A stretch of 64,000 nt of DNA from an uncultured Alistipes sp. (GTDB lineage Bacteria > Bacteroidota > Bacteroidia > Bacteroidales > Rikenellaceae), in contig NZ_OZ007039.1 in NCBI RefSeq assembly GCF_963931675.1, positions 1,273,657-1,337,656 on the forward strand. Reading direction: 5' to 3'. Below, piece after piece: positions 39,072 to 47,369 of the stretch. Each line of letters opens with the position of its first letter. Within the stretch, counting starts at the first letter, position 1. The notes beneath the pieces were generated by a model. The model did not search any database. It was not told where the DNA came from and worked only from the letters and a program-made list of their open reading frames with translations. The position numbers were made by a program, and so were the translations under genes.

Positions 39072-40243
39072 CCTGCAAAGGTGCGTTTGAGGGTAATCCG
39101 AATGGTGGTACCCTTCCCGATTTCGGAGTCGATGACGGCGATCTTACCCTGGTGATACTCCTCGACGATGCGGCGCGAGAGCGAGAGCCCGAGCCCCCAT
39201 CCGCGGGTTTTGGTGGTGAATCCCGGTTCGAAGATCCGTTTCCAGTTGCTTTTTGGAATCCCCTTTCCGGTATCCTTGACGTCGATCATGACATGCTTGT
39301 CGTCCGAGGAGATGCGCACGTCGATGGCTCCGTGGCCCTGGAGTGCGTCGAGGGAGTTTTTCATGAGGTTTTCGACGACCCATTCGAACAGGGCGGCGTT
39401 GATGTTTGCCTGTACGGGAGCGATGGCCAGCCCGTTGTAGTCGAGCGTGACGTTGCGTGGTATCCGCTTGCGGAAGTACATGACCGACTCTCCGACCACC
39501 TCGTTGATATTTGCGGGGGTGAGGGGAGTTTCGGATCCGATTTTGGAGAAGCGGTCTGTGATCTTCATCAGATGGGTGAGGTCCTTGTTCATCTCCTCGA
39601 CGGCCGTCTGGTCGATATTCTGGGAGCGGAGGTACTCGATCCACCCGAGGAGCGACGACGTAGGGGTTCCGAGCTGGTGTGCGGTCTCCTTGGCGAGTCC
39701 GATCCAGACGCGGTTCTGCTCGTCGTGTTTCGACGAGCGGAAGGCGATGAATCCCAGGGCGATGAACGCCGTGAAGACGAGGATCTGAACATAGGGGAAG
39801 TAGTAGAGCGACTTGAGGAGAGCCGATTTGCCGTAGAAGATCAGGTGGTAATGCTCCGAGGAGAACCGGAACCGCACGGGAATGGGCTGGTTTTCGGCCA
39901 TGAACTTGTCGATCTGCCTGCGGAGGCGGTCGGGATGGTCGATGATCTTTTCGGGAACGAGGTGAGAATTGACGACTTCGAGATTTTCGTTGGTGATGAT
40001 GAAGGGGATGTTGTTTCCGTTGGACATGATGTCAGCGACGAGCGGGTCCTGGATGGTCCCCATGATGTCGCGGCTGATACGTTCCATGGCGTGGGCCCAG
40101 AGCGCGACGTCATGCTGCTCCTTCTCCTTGAGTTTCCGGGCCATGTCGTTGGTGTAGAGCAGGGAGAGGACTCCGAGCAAGACGCCGATGACGATGACGA
40201 CGAGCCGGTTCCGGAAAGCGAATTTCTGGGCATGGAATTTCAT
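39068..40243 (-). CDS. Membrane-bound sensor histidine kinase
   Basis: A 391-residue kinase. Two helices (about 13-31 and 151-170) enclose a periplasmic sensor of about 120 residues. The H box is 'LAKETAHQLGTPTSSLLGW' with His189, the N box 'VVENLMKNSLDAL', then 'DVKDTGKGIP' (G1) and 'TRGWGLGLSLSRRIVE' (G2). No receiver domain or response regulator is adjacent, so its partner lies elsewhere. The input signal is unknown. Confidence 0.9.
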   Translation of the reverse strand: MKFHAQKFAFRNRLVVIVIGVLLGVLSLLYTNDMARKLKEKEQHDVALWAHAMERISRDIMGTIQDPLVADIMSNGNNIPFIITNENLEVVNSHLVPEKIIDHPDRLRRQIDKFMAENQPIPVRFRFSSEHYHLIFYGKSALLKSLYYFPYVQILVFTAFIALGFIAFRSSKHDEQNRVWIGLAKETAHQLGTPTSSLLGWIEYLRSQNIDQTAVEEMNKDLTHLMKITDRFSKIGSETPLTPANINEVVGESVMYFRKRIPRNVTLDYNGLAIAPVQANINAALFEWVVENLMKNSLDALQGHGAIDVRISSDDKHVMIDVKDTGKGIPKSNWKRIFEPGFTTKTRGWGLGLSLSRRIVEEYHQGKIAVIDSEIGKGTTIRITLKRTFAG

Positions 40244-40266
40244 CTCTGCGAACGTTTTGTTTCCGG

Positions 40267-41925
40267 TTATTTCCGGGCGGTATCCTGTTCGGTGGTGATC
40301 CGTTTATACTCCTGCGGGTTGTTGAGGATGCCGATGGCGCGTTGCACTTCGGTATCTTCGGGGAGCGAGTGTTCGATCACGCCGGCCTGGTATCCGTGGC
40401 GCATCACGATGTCGTTGTTGATCGTCTCGATGACCTGTTCGCGGTAGGTTTCGAGATTGGTCCGGGTGTCGTCCTTCAATTCGGCCTCGACTTTTTCGAA
40501 CTTCTCTTTCAGGTCGGCGAACAGATCCTCGTCGGCCGCTTTTTTCAAGGCTTTGAGGGCGCGTCGGGTATCCGACTCATAGGGAACCTTTTTGTCCTTC
40601 ATGAACTCCGCGAAGTCGGCGTAGTCCTGGTCGGAGATCGAGAAGGTGCGGATATCGATGGTTTTTCCGGGATTGCGGCGGGTGTATTCGTCTCCGAAAT
40701 CCTCGATAAAGCCCATGGCGTACAGCGTCATGGCGAAGCGGGAGATGTATTCGGGTTCGGTGCGGATGTCGGGCATGATCCCGCCACCGTCGTAGACTTT
40801 TCGTCCGGCGCGGGTCGAGAACTCCGAGATCAGCGAATCGGGGACCGTGCGGATGTCTCCCTCCTGCGAATGGGAGTAGTCGATGGCCTGGATGCAGCGG
40901 CCCGAGGGGATGTAGTACTTGGCGGTGGTGAGTTTGAGCATGGTGTTGTAGCCGAGGGGCCGTGTCGTCTGCACGAGGCCCTTTCCGAAGCTGCGCTGTC
41001 CGATCAGGACGGCGCGGTCGAGGTCCTGCAGGGCTCCGGCGACGATTTCGGCGGCCGAGGCGGAACTTCCGTTCACGAGGACGACGAGCGGCAGGTCCGG
41101 CAGCACGGGCTCGGTATTGGTTCGGAATACCTGTTTCGAGTCTTCGGAGCGGCCTTTGGTGCTGACGACCTCGGTGCCTTTGGGAACGAACATGCCGAGG
41201 ATCTTGACGGCCTCCTGCATGATTCCGCCACCGTTCGAGCGGTAATCGAGGATGAGTCCCTTCAGTTCGCCCTCCTTCCGGAGGCGTTCGACGGCGGCCC
41301 GCATCTCCTCGTAACACCCTTCTGTGAAGTCGTTGTGGCGGATGTATCCGATTCCGTCGGCCACCCATCCGGCATAGGGCACCCCGGGGATAGCGATTCG
41401 TTCGCGGCGGATGACGGCGGTCTGTTTCGAGCCGTCGAGGTGTTCGACCTCGACACGGACCTTGCTGCCGGGTTCGCCCTTGAGGCGGGAGGAGACCTCC
41501 TCGGTGGTGAAACCCTTGGCATCCTTTCCGTCGATGGCCAGGATCTTGTCTCCGATCCTGAGACCTGCGAGGTCGGCGGGCGAGCCCTGATAGGGCTGTG
41601 CGATGCGGACGTAGTCCTCCTTCTGCCGGATGAGGGCTCCGATTCCGCCGTACTTGCCGGTGGTGAGGAGCTCGAAATTCTGCATCCCCTTTTCGGGGAT
41701 GTATTCGGTGTAGGGGTCGAGGTCGCTGACCATGCCGGCGGCAGCCCCCTCCATCAGTTTGTCGGGATCGACCTCGTCGACGTAGTTGAGCGAGAGTTCA
41801 CGCATCATGTTGACGGTGATCTCCATGTTCCGGCCGAGCCCGAAGTCGTTCCGGGCGGCGAAGATCGTGATGGCAGCTGCGGCGACAAGGGCTGCGGCGG
41901 CCAGCGTGCGGTATTTTCTATTCAT
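40267..41925 (-). CDS. S41-family carboxy-terminal processing protease
   Basis: A 552-residue CtpA/Prc-like serine protease with an N-terminal membrane anchor or signal (about 7-24), a PDZ domain (about 88-165, 'GIGALIRQKEDYVRI', 'SPADLAGLRIGDKIL') and a catalytic domain with Ser290 ('SSASAAEIV') and Lys315 ('RSFGKGLVQ'). A C-terminal helical extension of about 150 residues follows. It acts in the periplasm on C-terminal ends of envelope proteins. Its ATG overlaps the stop of the small membrane protein gene upstream by eight bases. Confidence 0.9.
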   Translation of the reverse strand: MNRKYRTLAAAALVAAAAITIFAARNDFGLGRNMEITVNMMRELSLNYVDEVDPDKLMEGAAAGMVSDLDPYTEYIPEKGMQNFELLTTGKYGGIGALIRQKEDYVRIAQPYQGSPADLAGLRIGDKILAIDGKDAKGFTTEEVSSRLKGEPGSKVRVEVEHLDGSKQTAVIRRERIAIPGVPYAGWVADGIGYIRHNDFTEGCYEEMRAAVERLRKEGELKGLILDYRSNGGGIMQEAVKILGMFVPKGTEVVSTKGRSEDSKQVFRTNTEPVLPDLPLVVLVNGSSASAAEIVAGALQDLDRAVLIGQRSFGKGLVQTTRPLGYNTMLKLTTAKYYIPSGRCIQAIDYSHSQEGDIRTVPDSLISEFSTRAGRKVYDGGGIMPDIRTEPEYISRFAMTLYAMGFIEDFGDEYTRRNPGKTIDIRTFSISDQDYADFAEFMKDKKVPYESDTRRALKALKKAADEDLFADLKEKFEKVEAELKDDTRTNLETYREQVIETINNDIVMRHGYQAGVIEHSLPEDTEVQRAIGILNNPQEYKRITTEQDTARK

Positions 41926-42391
41926 GGTGTCTGATCATATTGAGATACGAATCGAGCCTGTACTGTACGCGGGCCACGCCGCGCCGGATACCCTCGATCC
42001 GGATCCATTGTCCGTATTGTTCGACCTTGATCTCATCCTCCCAGAGCAGCGAGAGTTTTTTGCCCCAGTTGTCGGCCCGGAAGGTCATCACGCCGTCGAC
42101 TTCGCTGCGGAGCGAGAAGCCCTCGGATCGGAAGGCGTTGAGGATCTGTTCGCGGTTTTCGACGACATCACCCTCGACCTGCCGCACGATGAATCCGAAT
42201 TTGGGGTAGAACGCTGCGAGCAGGAGTATCGCTCCGGGCAGCAGCATCCCTCTCGGGGTGTGGAACATCACGTAGAGGGTCTCCGGGATGGAGAGTCGTG
42301 CGGTTCCTGCGAGGCGGTTCAGATACATGATCGCTGCACAAAGAACGCACAGGGCGCAGAAATATTTTAACGAGCGAATGAAGTATTTCAT
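41918..42391 (-). CDS. Small membrane protein, unknown function
   Basis: A 157-residue protein with two N-terminal hydrophobic segments (about 10-27 and 46-66) and a soluble C-terminal half of alternating strands ('GVMTFRADNWGKKLSLLWEDEIKVEQ' in pieces). ATG 42391 is chosen because the open frame upstream reads through the intergenic region. It overlaps the protease gene by eight bases and is probably its partner in expression. I do not recognise the family. Confidence 0.65.
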   Translation of the reverse strand: MKYFIRSLKYFCALCVLCAAIMYLNRLAGTARLSIPETLYVMFHTPRGMLLPGAILLLAAFYPKFGFIVRQVEGDVVENREQILNAFRSEGFSLRSEVDGVMTFRADNWGKKLSLLWEDEIKVEQYGQWIRIEGIRRGVARVQYRLDSYLNMIRHHE

Positions 42392-42509
42392 GACAAGTGA
42401 CGTTTGTTTGTTGTTTTTCAGGTTTTTCGTGCGGCGGCCGTCCGAGCCTGCCGACCTTTGTCTATTTATTGACCGCCTTCGGATATCCGGATCGCGGGCT
42501 TGGGACCGT

Positions 42510-43376
42510 CTATTTTTTTGCATATGCGGCGATTCGGTCCGCGACCTCGCGCATGAGCCATCCGGGCGTGGAGGTTGCGCCGCAAATCCCGACGCTTTCC
42601 GCCTCCTCGAACCAGTGGGGTTCGATCTCCGCGGCCTCTTCGACGACATGCGTCCGGGGGTTGGCCCTGCGGCACACTTCGGAGAGCACCTTTCCGTTCG
42701 AGGACTTGCGCCCGCAGACGAAGACTACGACGTCGAACCGCCCGGCGAACTGCGTGAGATAGTGCTCGCGGTTGGCAACCTGGCGGCAGATCGTATCGTC
42801 GATCCGTACCTGTTCGGGATCCGCGGCCCGTCGTTTCATCTCGGCGCCGAGCGCTTCGAAGAGCGCGATGCTCTGGGTGGTCTGGGAGAGGAAGTGGATC
42901 GGGCGGTTGAAATCGATGGTCCGGAGGTCGTCGGTGCTTTCGATCACGATCGTGGGGTCCTGAACCTGCCCGGTGAGTCCTACGACTTCGGCGTGTCCCC
43001 GCTTTCCGAGGATGACGACCTGCCCGCCGAGAGGCCTCATCTCCGCATGGGCCTGCATGACGCGGCGCTGGAGCCGGGCCACGACCGGACAGGTGGCGTC
43101 GATGACGCGGATTCCCAAATTCCGTGCCTCTTCATAGGTGGTCGGGGGTTCTCCGTGGGCGCGGATCAAGAGACGTCCTCCGGCGATTGCGGGCATTCCG
43201 GCATGGGTCACGGTCTTCAGCCCGAGGCGTTCGAGGCGCTGGACCTCGATCCTGTTGTGCACGATATCCCCGAGGGAGTATACCGTTCCGCCGTCGGCCA
43301 GGGCCTGCTCGGCCTGCGTGATCGCGCGGACCACCCCGAAGCAGAAACCCGATTTATCGTCTATTTCAATGCGCAT
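42510..43376 (-). CDS. ispH: 4-hydroxy-3-methylbut-2-enyl diphosphate reductase
   Basis: IspH (LytB) makes IPP and DMAPP in the last step of the MEP isoprenoid pathway with a [4Fe-4S] cluster. The 288-residue protein shows the three cluster cysteines in 'KSGFCFGVVRA', 'DATCPVVARL' and 'ICGATSTPGW', plus 'HAGMPAI' and 'RAHGEPP'. ATG 43376 ('MRIEIDDKSGF') is used; the frame remains open upstream only because tandem repeats there lack stops. cmk lies upstream on the same strand. Confidence 0.93.
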   Translation of the reverse strand: MRIEIDDKSGFCFGVVRAITQAEQALADGGTVYSLGDIVHNRIEVQRLERLGLKTVTHAGMPAIAGGRLLIRAHGEPPTTYEEARNLGIRVIDATCPVVARLQRRVMQAHAEMRPLGGQVVILGKRGHAEVVGLTGQVQDPTIVIESTDDLRTIDFNRPIHFLSQTTQSIALFEALGAEMKRRAADPEQVRIDDTICRQVANREHYLTQFAGRFDVVVFVCGRKSSNGKVLSEVCRRANPRTHVVEEAAEIEPHWFEEAESVGICGATSTPGWLMREVADRIAAYAKK

Positions 43377-43419
43377 GTTTTTCGATTTTGCGTTAGTCTC
43401 TCCGCCTTCCGTCTCTCCA

Positions 43420-43488
43420 GTCTTCCTGTCTTCCAGTCTTCCGTCTTCCGGCCCTCTGCTCTCTGCTCTCTGCTCTCTGCTCTCTGCC
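43420..43488. repeat. Two short tandem repeats in the ispH leader
   Basis: GTCTTCC occurs four times with periods 8, 8 and 7 (43420-43449). Then CTCTGCT occurs five times in exact 7-base register (43454-43488; the last unit differs by one base). On the ispH strand this is a purine-rich leader, 44-112 bases before the start codon. Confidence 0.85.
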
Positions 43489-43565
43489 CTTTCGGCCTTA
43501 TCTTGCCCCTCCTCCGGCTCCAATCTGATCCTCAACGCTCTCCTGGACCATGTTTCCGCCGCTTG

Positions 43566-44282
43566 TTACGCCTGCAGCCTCTCCGTTACTTCGGCGAATT
43601 TCTTGAGAAACCACGCCATCTGCTCCTCGACGGTCATGTGGCTGTTGTCCAGGACGATGGCATCTTCGGCCTGTCGGAGCGGCGAGACGGCGCGGCTCAT
43701 GTCGGCCCTGTCGCGTTCGCGGACGTTTCGTTCGATTTCTTCGAGCGAGACCGGCATCCCTTTCTCCTGCAGCTCCCTGTATCGGCGCTGTGCCCTTACG
43801 GCGGGATCTGCGGTCATGAAAAGTTTCAGTTCGGCATCTGGGAATACGACGGTTCCGATATCCCGGCCGTCCATGACGACGCCTCGGCGTTTTCCCATCT
43901 CCTGCTGCATGGCGACGAGTTTCTGCCGCACTTCGGGGATGGCGCTGACCTGGCTTACGCAGTTCGAGACCTCGATGGTCCGGATCTTTCCTTCGACCAG
44001 ATCTCCGTTTACGTAAATATCGCTGGCCCCGCGTTCCGGGTTGAAGCGGAAGGAGATGGCGATTTCCGGGAGGAGTTTGACGACGGCCTCTTCATCGACG
44101 ATTCCGGATCGGATTGCCCCGTGAGCGAGGGCATGGAGGGTTACGGCGCGGTACATGGCGCCGGTATCGATAAAGATGTATCCGAGCCGGGCAGCGATAG
44201 CCTTTGCGAAGGTGCTTTTCCCGCATGAGGAGAATCCGTCGACGGCGATTATGATTTTACGTTTTTGTTTAGTGTCCGACAT
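43566..44282 (-). CDS. cmk: Cytidylate kinase
   Basis: Cmk phosphorylates CMP and dCMP. The 238-residue protein has the P-loop 'VDGFSSCGKSTFAKAIA', 'GYIFIDTGAMYRAVTLHAL', 'NCVSQVSAIPEVR' and 'VMDGRDIGTVVFPDAELK', all typical. ATG 44282 is chosen over a TTG five codons earlier. Its start overlaps the LysE-type exporter gene by 14 bases. Confidence 0.93.
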   Translation of the reverse strand: MSDTKQKRKIIIAVDGFSSCGKSTFAKAIAARLGYIFIDTGAMYRAVTLHALAHGAIRSGIVDEEAVVKLLPEIAISFRFNPERGASDIYVNGDLVEGKIRTIEVSNCVSQVSAIPEVRQKLVAMQQEMGKRRGVVMDGRDIGTVVFPDAELKLFMTADPAVRAQRRYRELQEKGMPVSLEEIERNVRERDRADMSRAVSPLRQAEDAIVLDNSHMTVEEQMAWFLKKFAEVTERLQA

Positions 44283-44946
44283 TTGGGAATATGTCAAAGA
44301 AGGTGGATAATATGGTGTAAATACCGAGTATTCCGATGATCAGCCCTGCGACATGGTTGATTGTGAGCATGTGCCGGGGCCTGAATCTTCGGCGGAACAG
44401 GTTGATGACGCAGGCGAGGAAAGTCCACCATGCCGCGGCCCCGCAGAAGAATCCCGCGATGACGAAGACTGCGCGGATGAATCCGCCGACGGTATGGTCT
44501 GCCATTTCGCCGCCGGATATTTTGAATACGGCGAAGAATGCGAGGATGTAAGGGACCACCATGATGAAGTTTGCGATGGTGAGTCCGAAAATGGAAACGA
44601 AGTCCTGCCAGAGGGATGTTTTTCCGGCGCGGTTTCTTCGGATCTGAGGGACGGGGTTCTGAGCGAAGATGAAAACGCCGACGATAACGACGAATATGCC
44701 TCCGATGACGCGCAGGAGCGTATCGTACTGTTCGATCTGGTTTTGGAGCATGGAGTAGAAGAACAGGGCGATCATGGCCATGAATGTATCGGCACAGGCG
44801 ACGCCGATACCGGAAATGATCCCTGAGCGTCTGTTTTTCGATAGAGTCCGCTGGATGCACAGCACGGCGACGGGGCCGACGGTAATTGAGGCGGCCACGC
44901 CGACGCAGATACCCCGGAACAGGGTTTCAAGGATCTCGAATGCCAT
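44269..44946 (-). CDS. LysE-family exporter
   Basis: A 225-residue membrane protein with about six helices and the LysE/RhtB start 'GICVGVAASITVGPVAVLC' and 'GIGVACADTFMAM'. These proteins export amino acids or related small molecules; the substrate is not shown. ATG 44946 is preferred ('MAFEILETLF'), with a TATCTTTG -7 box on the minus strand (plus coordinates 44974-44981). It heads the exporter-cmk pair. Confidence 0.82.
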   Translation of the reverse strand: MAFEILETLFRGICVGVAASITVGPVAVLCIQRTLSKNRRSGIISGIGVACADTFMAMIALFFYSMLQNQIEQYDTLLRVIGGIFVVIVGVFIFAQNPVPQIRRNRAGKTSLWQDFVSIFGLTIANFIMVVPYILAFFAVFKISGGEMADHTVGGFIRAVFVIAGFFCGAAAWWTFLACVINLFRRRFRPRHMLTINHVAGLIIGILGIYTILSTFFDIFPNVGH

Positions 44947-45205
44947 TTTGTCGGAGTACAGGTTTTTAGATGACAAAGATACGAAGATTTCATGAATTCG
45001 GAGAAAAATCCGGGACAATAATATGGCGGGGGATGCTCTGTTGGATGGAATATCCGTCGTATTGTCCGTCTTGTCCGGAGGGCCCGGACCGTTGCGAGAT
45101 TGGATTTGCATATGGCTTTTTGTTGTACGATTGAATCATTTTATAAAAGGGGCTGTATGCGGCGGTTTGTACTTTTATTTTTGAATAATCGAAGTCTTTT
45201 GTGGT

Positions 45206-46978
45206 ATGAATACGAATTTTATTACATTTACATGTCTGCCGATCCTGTTGGTCTTGTCCGGTTGCGGACATGCGGAAGAGAAAGCGGCTCCGGATCCGGT
45301 CCTTCCGCAATCCCCTGTACATGTAGCGAGCATTTCGACGCGGAATCTCCAGCCACATGGAATAAATTCGCATGTGGGGGATCTCGATCGTTCGAATCTT
45401 GAGTTGAACTATCGGTCGTATGTAGAGATAAAGCCGGATCTTTTGGGTGCAAGTCAGGTTACCTATCCCCGAGTCAAGCAACTTTCGGACGGTCGTTATA
45501 TACTGTTTTATCAAGACGGACACATCGGCTGGAACATCTACTACTCCCAGAGCAACGACGGGAAGGTGTGGAGCCGTGGTCGGGAGCTTTTTTCGAGTTA
45601 TCGGGTCGAAAACAATACGGATGACCGGTGCTTTGCGACATGCGACGCGCTGATTCTGCAGAACGGGGACATTCTGGCCGTGAGCTCGTTCCGGACGAAT
45701 ATGGGATTTTATACGAATCTGGCGGGTAACGGAATCATGATGCGACGGAGCCGAGATAATGGACGGACCTGGGATGCGGAGCAGATCGTTTATCAGGGTT
45801 CGAACTGGGAGCCGTATCTGCTGCAATTGCCGGATGGGAAAATCCAGCTCTATTTTACGGATGCCAATACGGCGACATGGAGTTCGGGGACCTCATTGAT
45901 CGAATCGCAGGACAACGGGCAGACGTGGAGTCCGGCTTTGGGAAGTGCTCCCTATAAAATCATCCGTCAGATCACCAAATACGAGGGCGGTGAGCCTGTC
46001 TATACGGATCAGATGCCGTGTGCGATTCTGCTGAATGACGGTCATACCCTTGCGGCGGTGTTGGAGTCGTGCCTGGCGGACGGCTCCTATTGGATAACGA
46101 TGGCCTATGCGGAGGATGACTGGGTCCATCTTTCCGGGACTGAGGAGGGGCCTGCGGACCGCCAGTCGAATCTGTTTGTCGGAGCCGGGGGTTATCTCGT
46201 GCAGTTCCCGTCCGGAGAGACAGCCGTTTCGTATAATGATTCGGAATCGCTGTTGAGCATCCGGATGGGAGACGAACAGGCCCGGAATCTTCGGGAGCCC
46301 TACCGACCGTTCAAGGGGTATGGCTACTGGGGAACGATGGAGGTTACGGGCGGTCATACGGTGATGGCCTCGATGCATGCTTCGATGGCTTCATCGCAGA
46401 ATATGATCATGGTGGGCGAATGCGTACTGAACCACGGTGTGGAGGCTCCGTTGCAAAGCATCCGGGTGGATGGCGACAATTCGGATTGGGATGGCGTGGA
46501 CCAGGCGCTTTTTATCGGCAGCAACTCTCCGGTTCAGGGCCTTTTCCGATTTTCTCACGACCGGGATCATGTCTATGTCTGCGTGGATCTTTTGGATGAA
46601 TCGGTCTCTGCTTCGGATTATGTCGTTTTGGAATTGGATCGGCTTTCTTCGAGCGAACGGCCGTCGGAGAACGCGCTCCGGGTCCGGCTCAACTCCCGGA
46701 ACGCACGGACTGTCAGTCGATTTTCGGACGGAGCATGGACCGAATCCGCAGATTTGTCGTTGGAAAGTGCCTGTAGACAGAGCGATGAGCAGGCAACCGC
46801 ACCCGAAGATCGGGGATGTATCTGGGAGTTGTCCGTTCCGAAAGCAGTTTTGGGCTTGTCGGATGGCGACCGGCTTCTGTTCCACGCGACCTTGTCGGAT
46901 GCGCAATACGGGATGGATACATTCTCAAATACTTCAGACGTTGCCGCGGATACATGGCTTCCTGTGACCTTAAAATAG
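45206..46978 (+). CDS. BNR/Asp-box glycosidase-like lipoprotein with CBM9-like C-terminus
   Basis: A 590-residue lipoprotein (lipobox 'LVLSGC'). Residues about 80-400 form a six-bladed-propeller-like region with Asp boxes 'SNDGKVWS', 'SRDNGRTWD' and 'SQDNGQTWS', as in sialidases (GH33) and exo-arabinanases (GH93). The last about 150 residues ('DGDNSDWDGVDQ', 'RDHVYVCVDLLDES') resemble a CBM9-like carbohydrate-binding domain. The classical sialidase Arg triad and FRIP motif were not recognised, so GH93-like or an unassigned hydrolase is at least as likely as sialidase. A TATTTTTG box lies 22 bases upstream. It should sit on the cell surface and start the foraging region. Confidence 0.75.
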   Translation: MNTNFITFTCLPILLVLSGCGHAEEKAAPDPVLPQSPVHVASISTRNLQPHGINSHVGDLDRSNLELNYRSYVEIKPDLLGASQVTYPRVKQLSDGRYILFYQDGHIGWNIYYSQSNDGKVWSRGRELFSSYRVENNTDDRCFATCDALILQNGDILAVSSFRTNMGFYTNLAGNGIMMRRSRDNGRTWDAEQIVYQGSNWEPYLLQLPDGKIQLYFTDANTATWSSGTSLIESQDNGQTWSPALGSAPYKIIRQITKYEGGEPVYTDQMPCAILLNDGHTLAAVLESCLADGSYWITMAYAEDDWVHLSGTEEGPADRQSNLFVGAGGYLVQFPSGETAVSYNDSESLLSIRMGDEQARNLREPYRPFKGYGYWGTMEVTGGHTVMASMHASMASSQNMIMVGECVLNHGVEAPLQSIRVDGDNSDWDGVDQALFIGSNSPVQGLFRFSHDRDHVYVCVDLLDESVSASDYVVLELDRLSSSERPSENALRVRLNSRNARTVSRFSDGAWTESADLSLESACRQSDEQATAPEDRGCIWELSVPKAVLGLSDGDRLLFHATLSDAQYGMDTFSNTSDVAADTWLPVTLK

Positions 46979-47075
46979 GAATTGTGACGGATTACATGTG
47001 TACTTGATAGGCCTGTCTCATGCTGAGAATTGAAGATCTGTTTCAAATCAAATAAATATATTTAGCGTGCAGGTA

Positions 47076-47111
47076 TTGGGCTTATTTTTGCCAAAAGGTT
47101 AATTTTGGCAA
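47076..47111. promoter_or_regulatory. Palindromic operator candidate over a promoter
   Basis: TTGCCAAAA (47088-47096) and TTTTGGCAA (47103-47111) form a perfect 9-bp inverted repeat with six bases between. A promoter-like TTG (47076-47078), 21 bases, TAATTTTG (47100-47107) overlaps it. A bound repressor or activator would cover the -7 box. Confidence 0.5.
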
Positions 47112-47157
47112 TATCTGTGCTGTCAGAAAATATAATCTTTAAATCAATGGCTGAAAG

Positions 47158-47185
47158 TTGCCGGGCCGGGTGTTTTCTAAATTTG
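47158..47185 (+). promoter_or_regulatory. Promoter upstream of the sus-like operon
   Basis: TTG (47158-47160), 17 bases, TAAATTTG (47178-47185) fits the Bacteroidetes consensus. It leaves a leader of about 180 bases before the coding start at 47370. Confidence 0.55.
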
Positions 47186-47369
47186 TAAAAAGAGATCATT
47201 CGCGGCAATATCCGGAACCGGGCAGGTTCGGGTCTTTTGTTTTTCCGAATGGCGAGTTTCGGAATCGTTCGCATCTCCCGTCGTGAGGCGTTTTGAAAGA
47301 GATGATCTCCGGCCTGTTCTGAAGACAGGAAAATATCCGGTTACGGCGAGAAATTAACCTCTTAATAGT

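Noticed and set aside
43420..43488. CRISPR array
   Set aside because: Units of 7-8 bases without spacers and no cas genes: a simple tandem repeat.
45206..46978. Confident sialidase (nanH) call for the BNR protein
   Set aside because: Asp boxes are present, but the FRIP motif and Arg triad were not recognised; the Asp-box propeller is shared with GH93 and other families.
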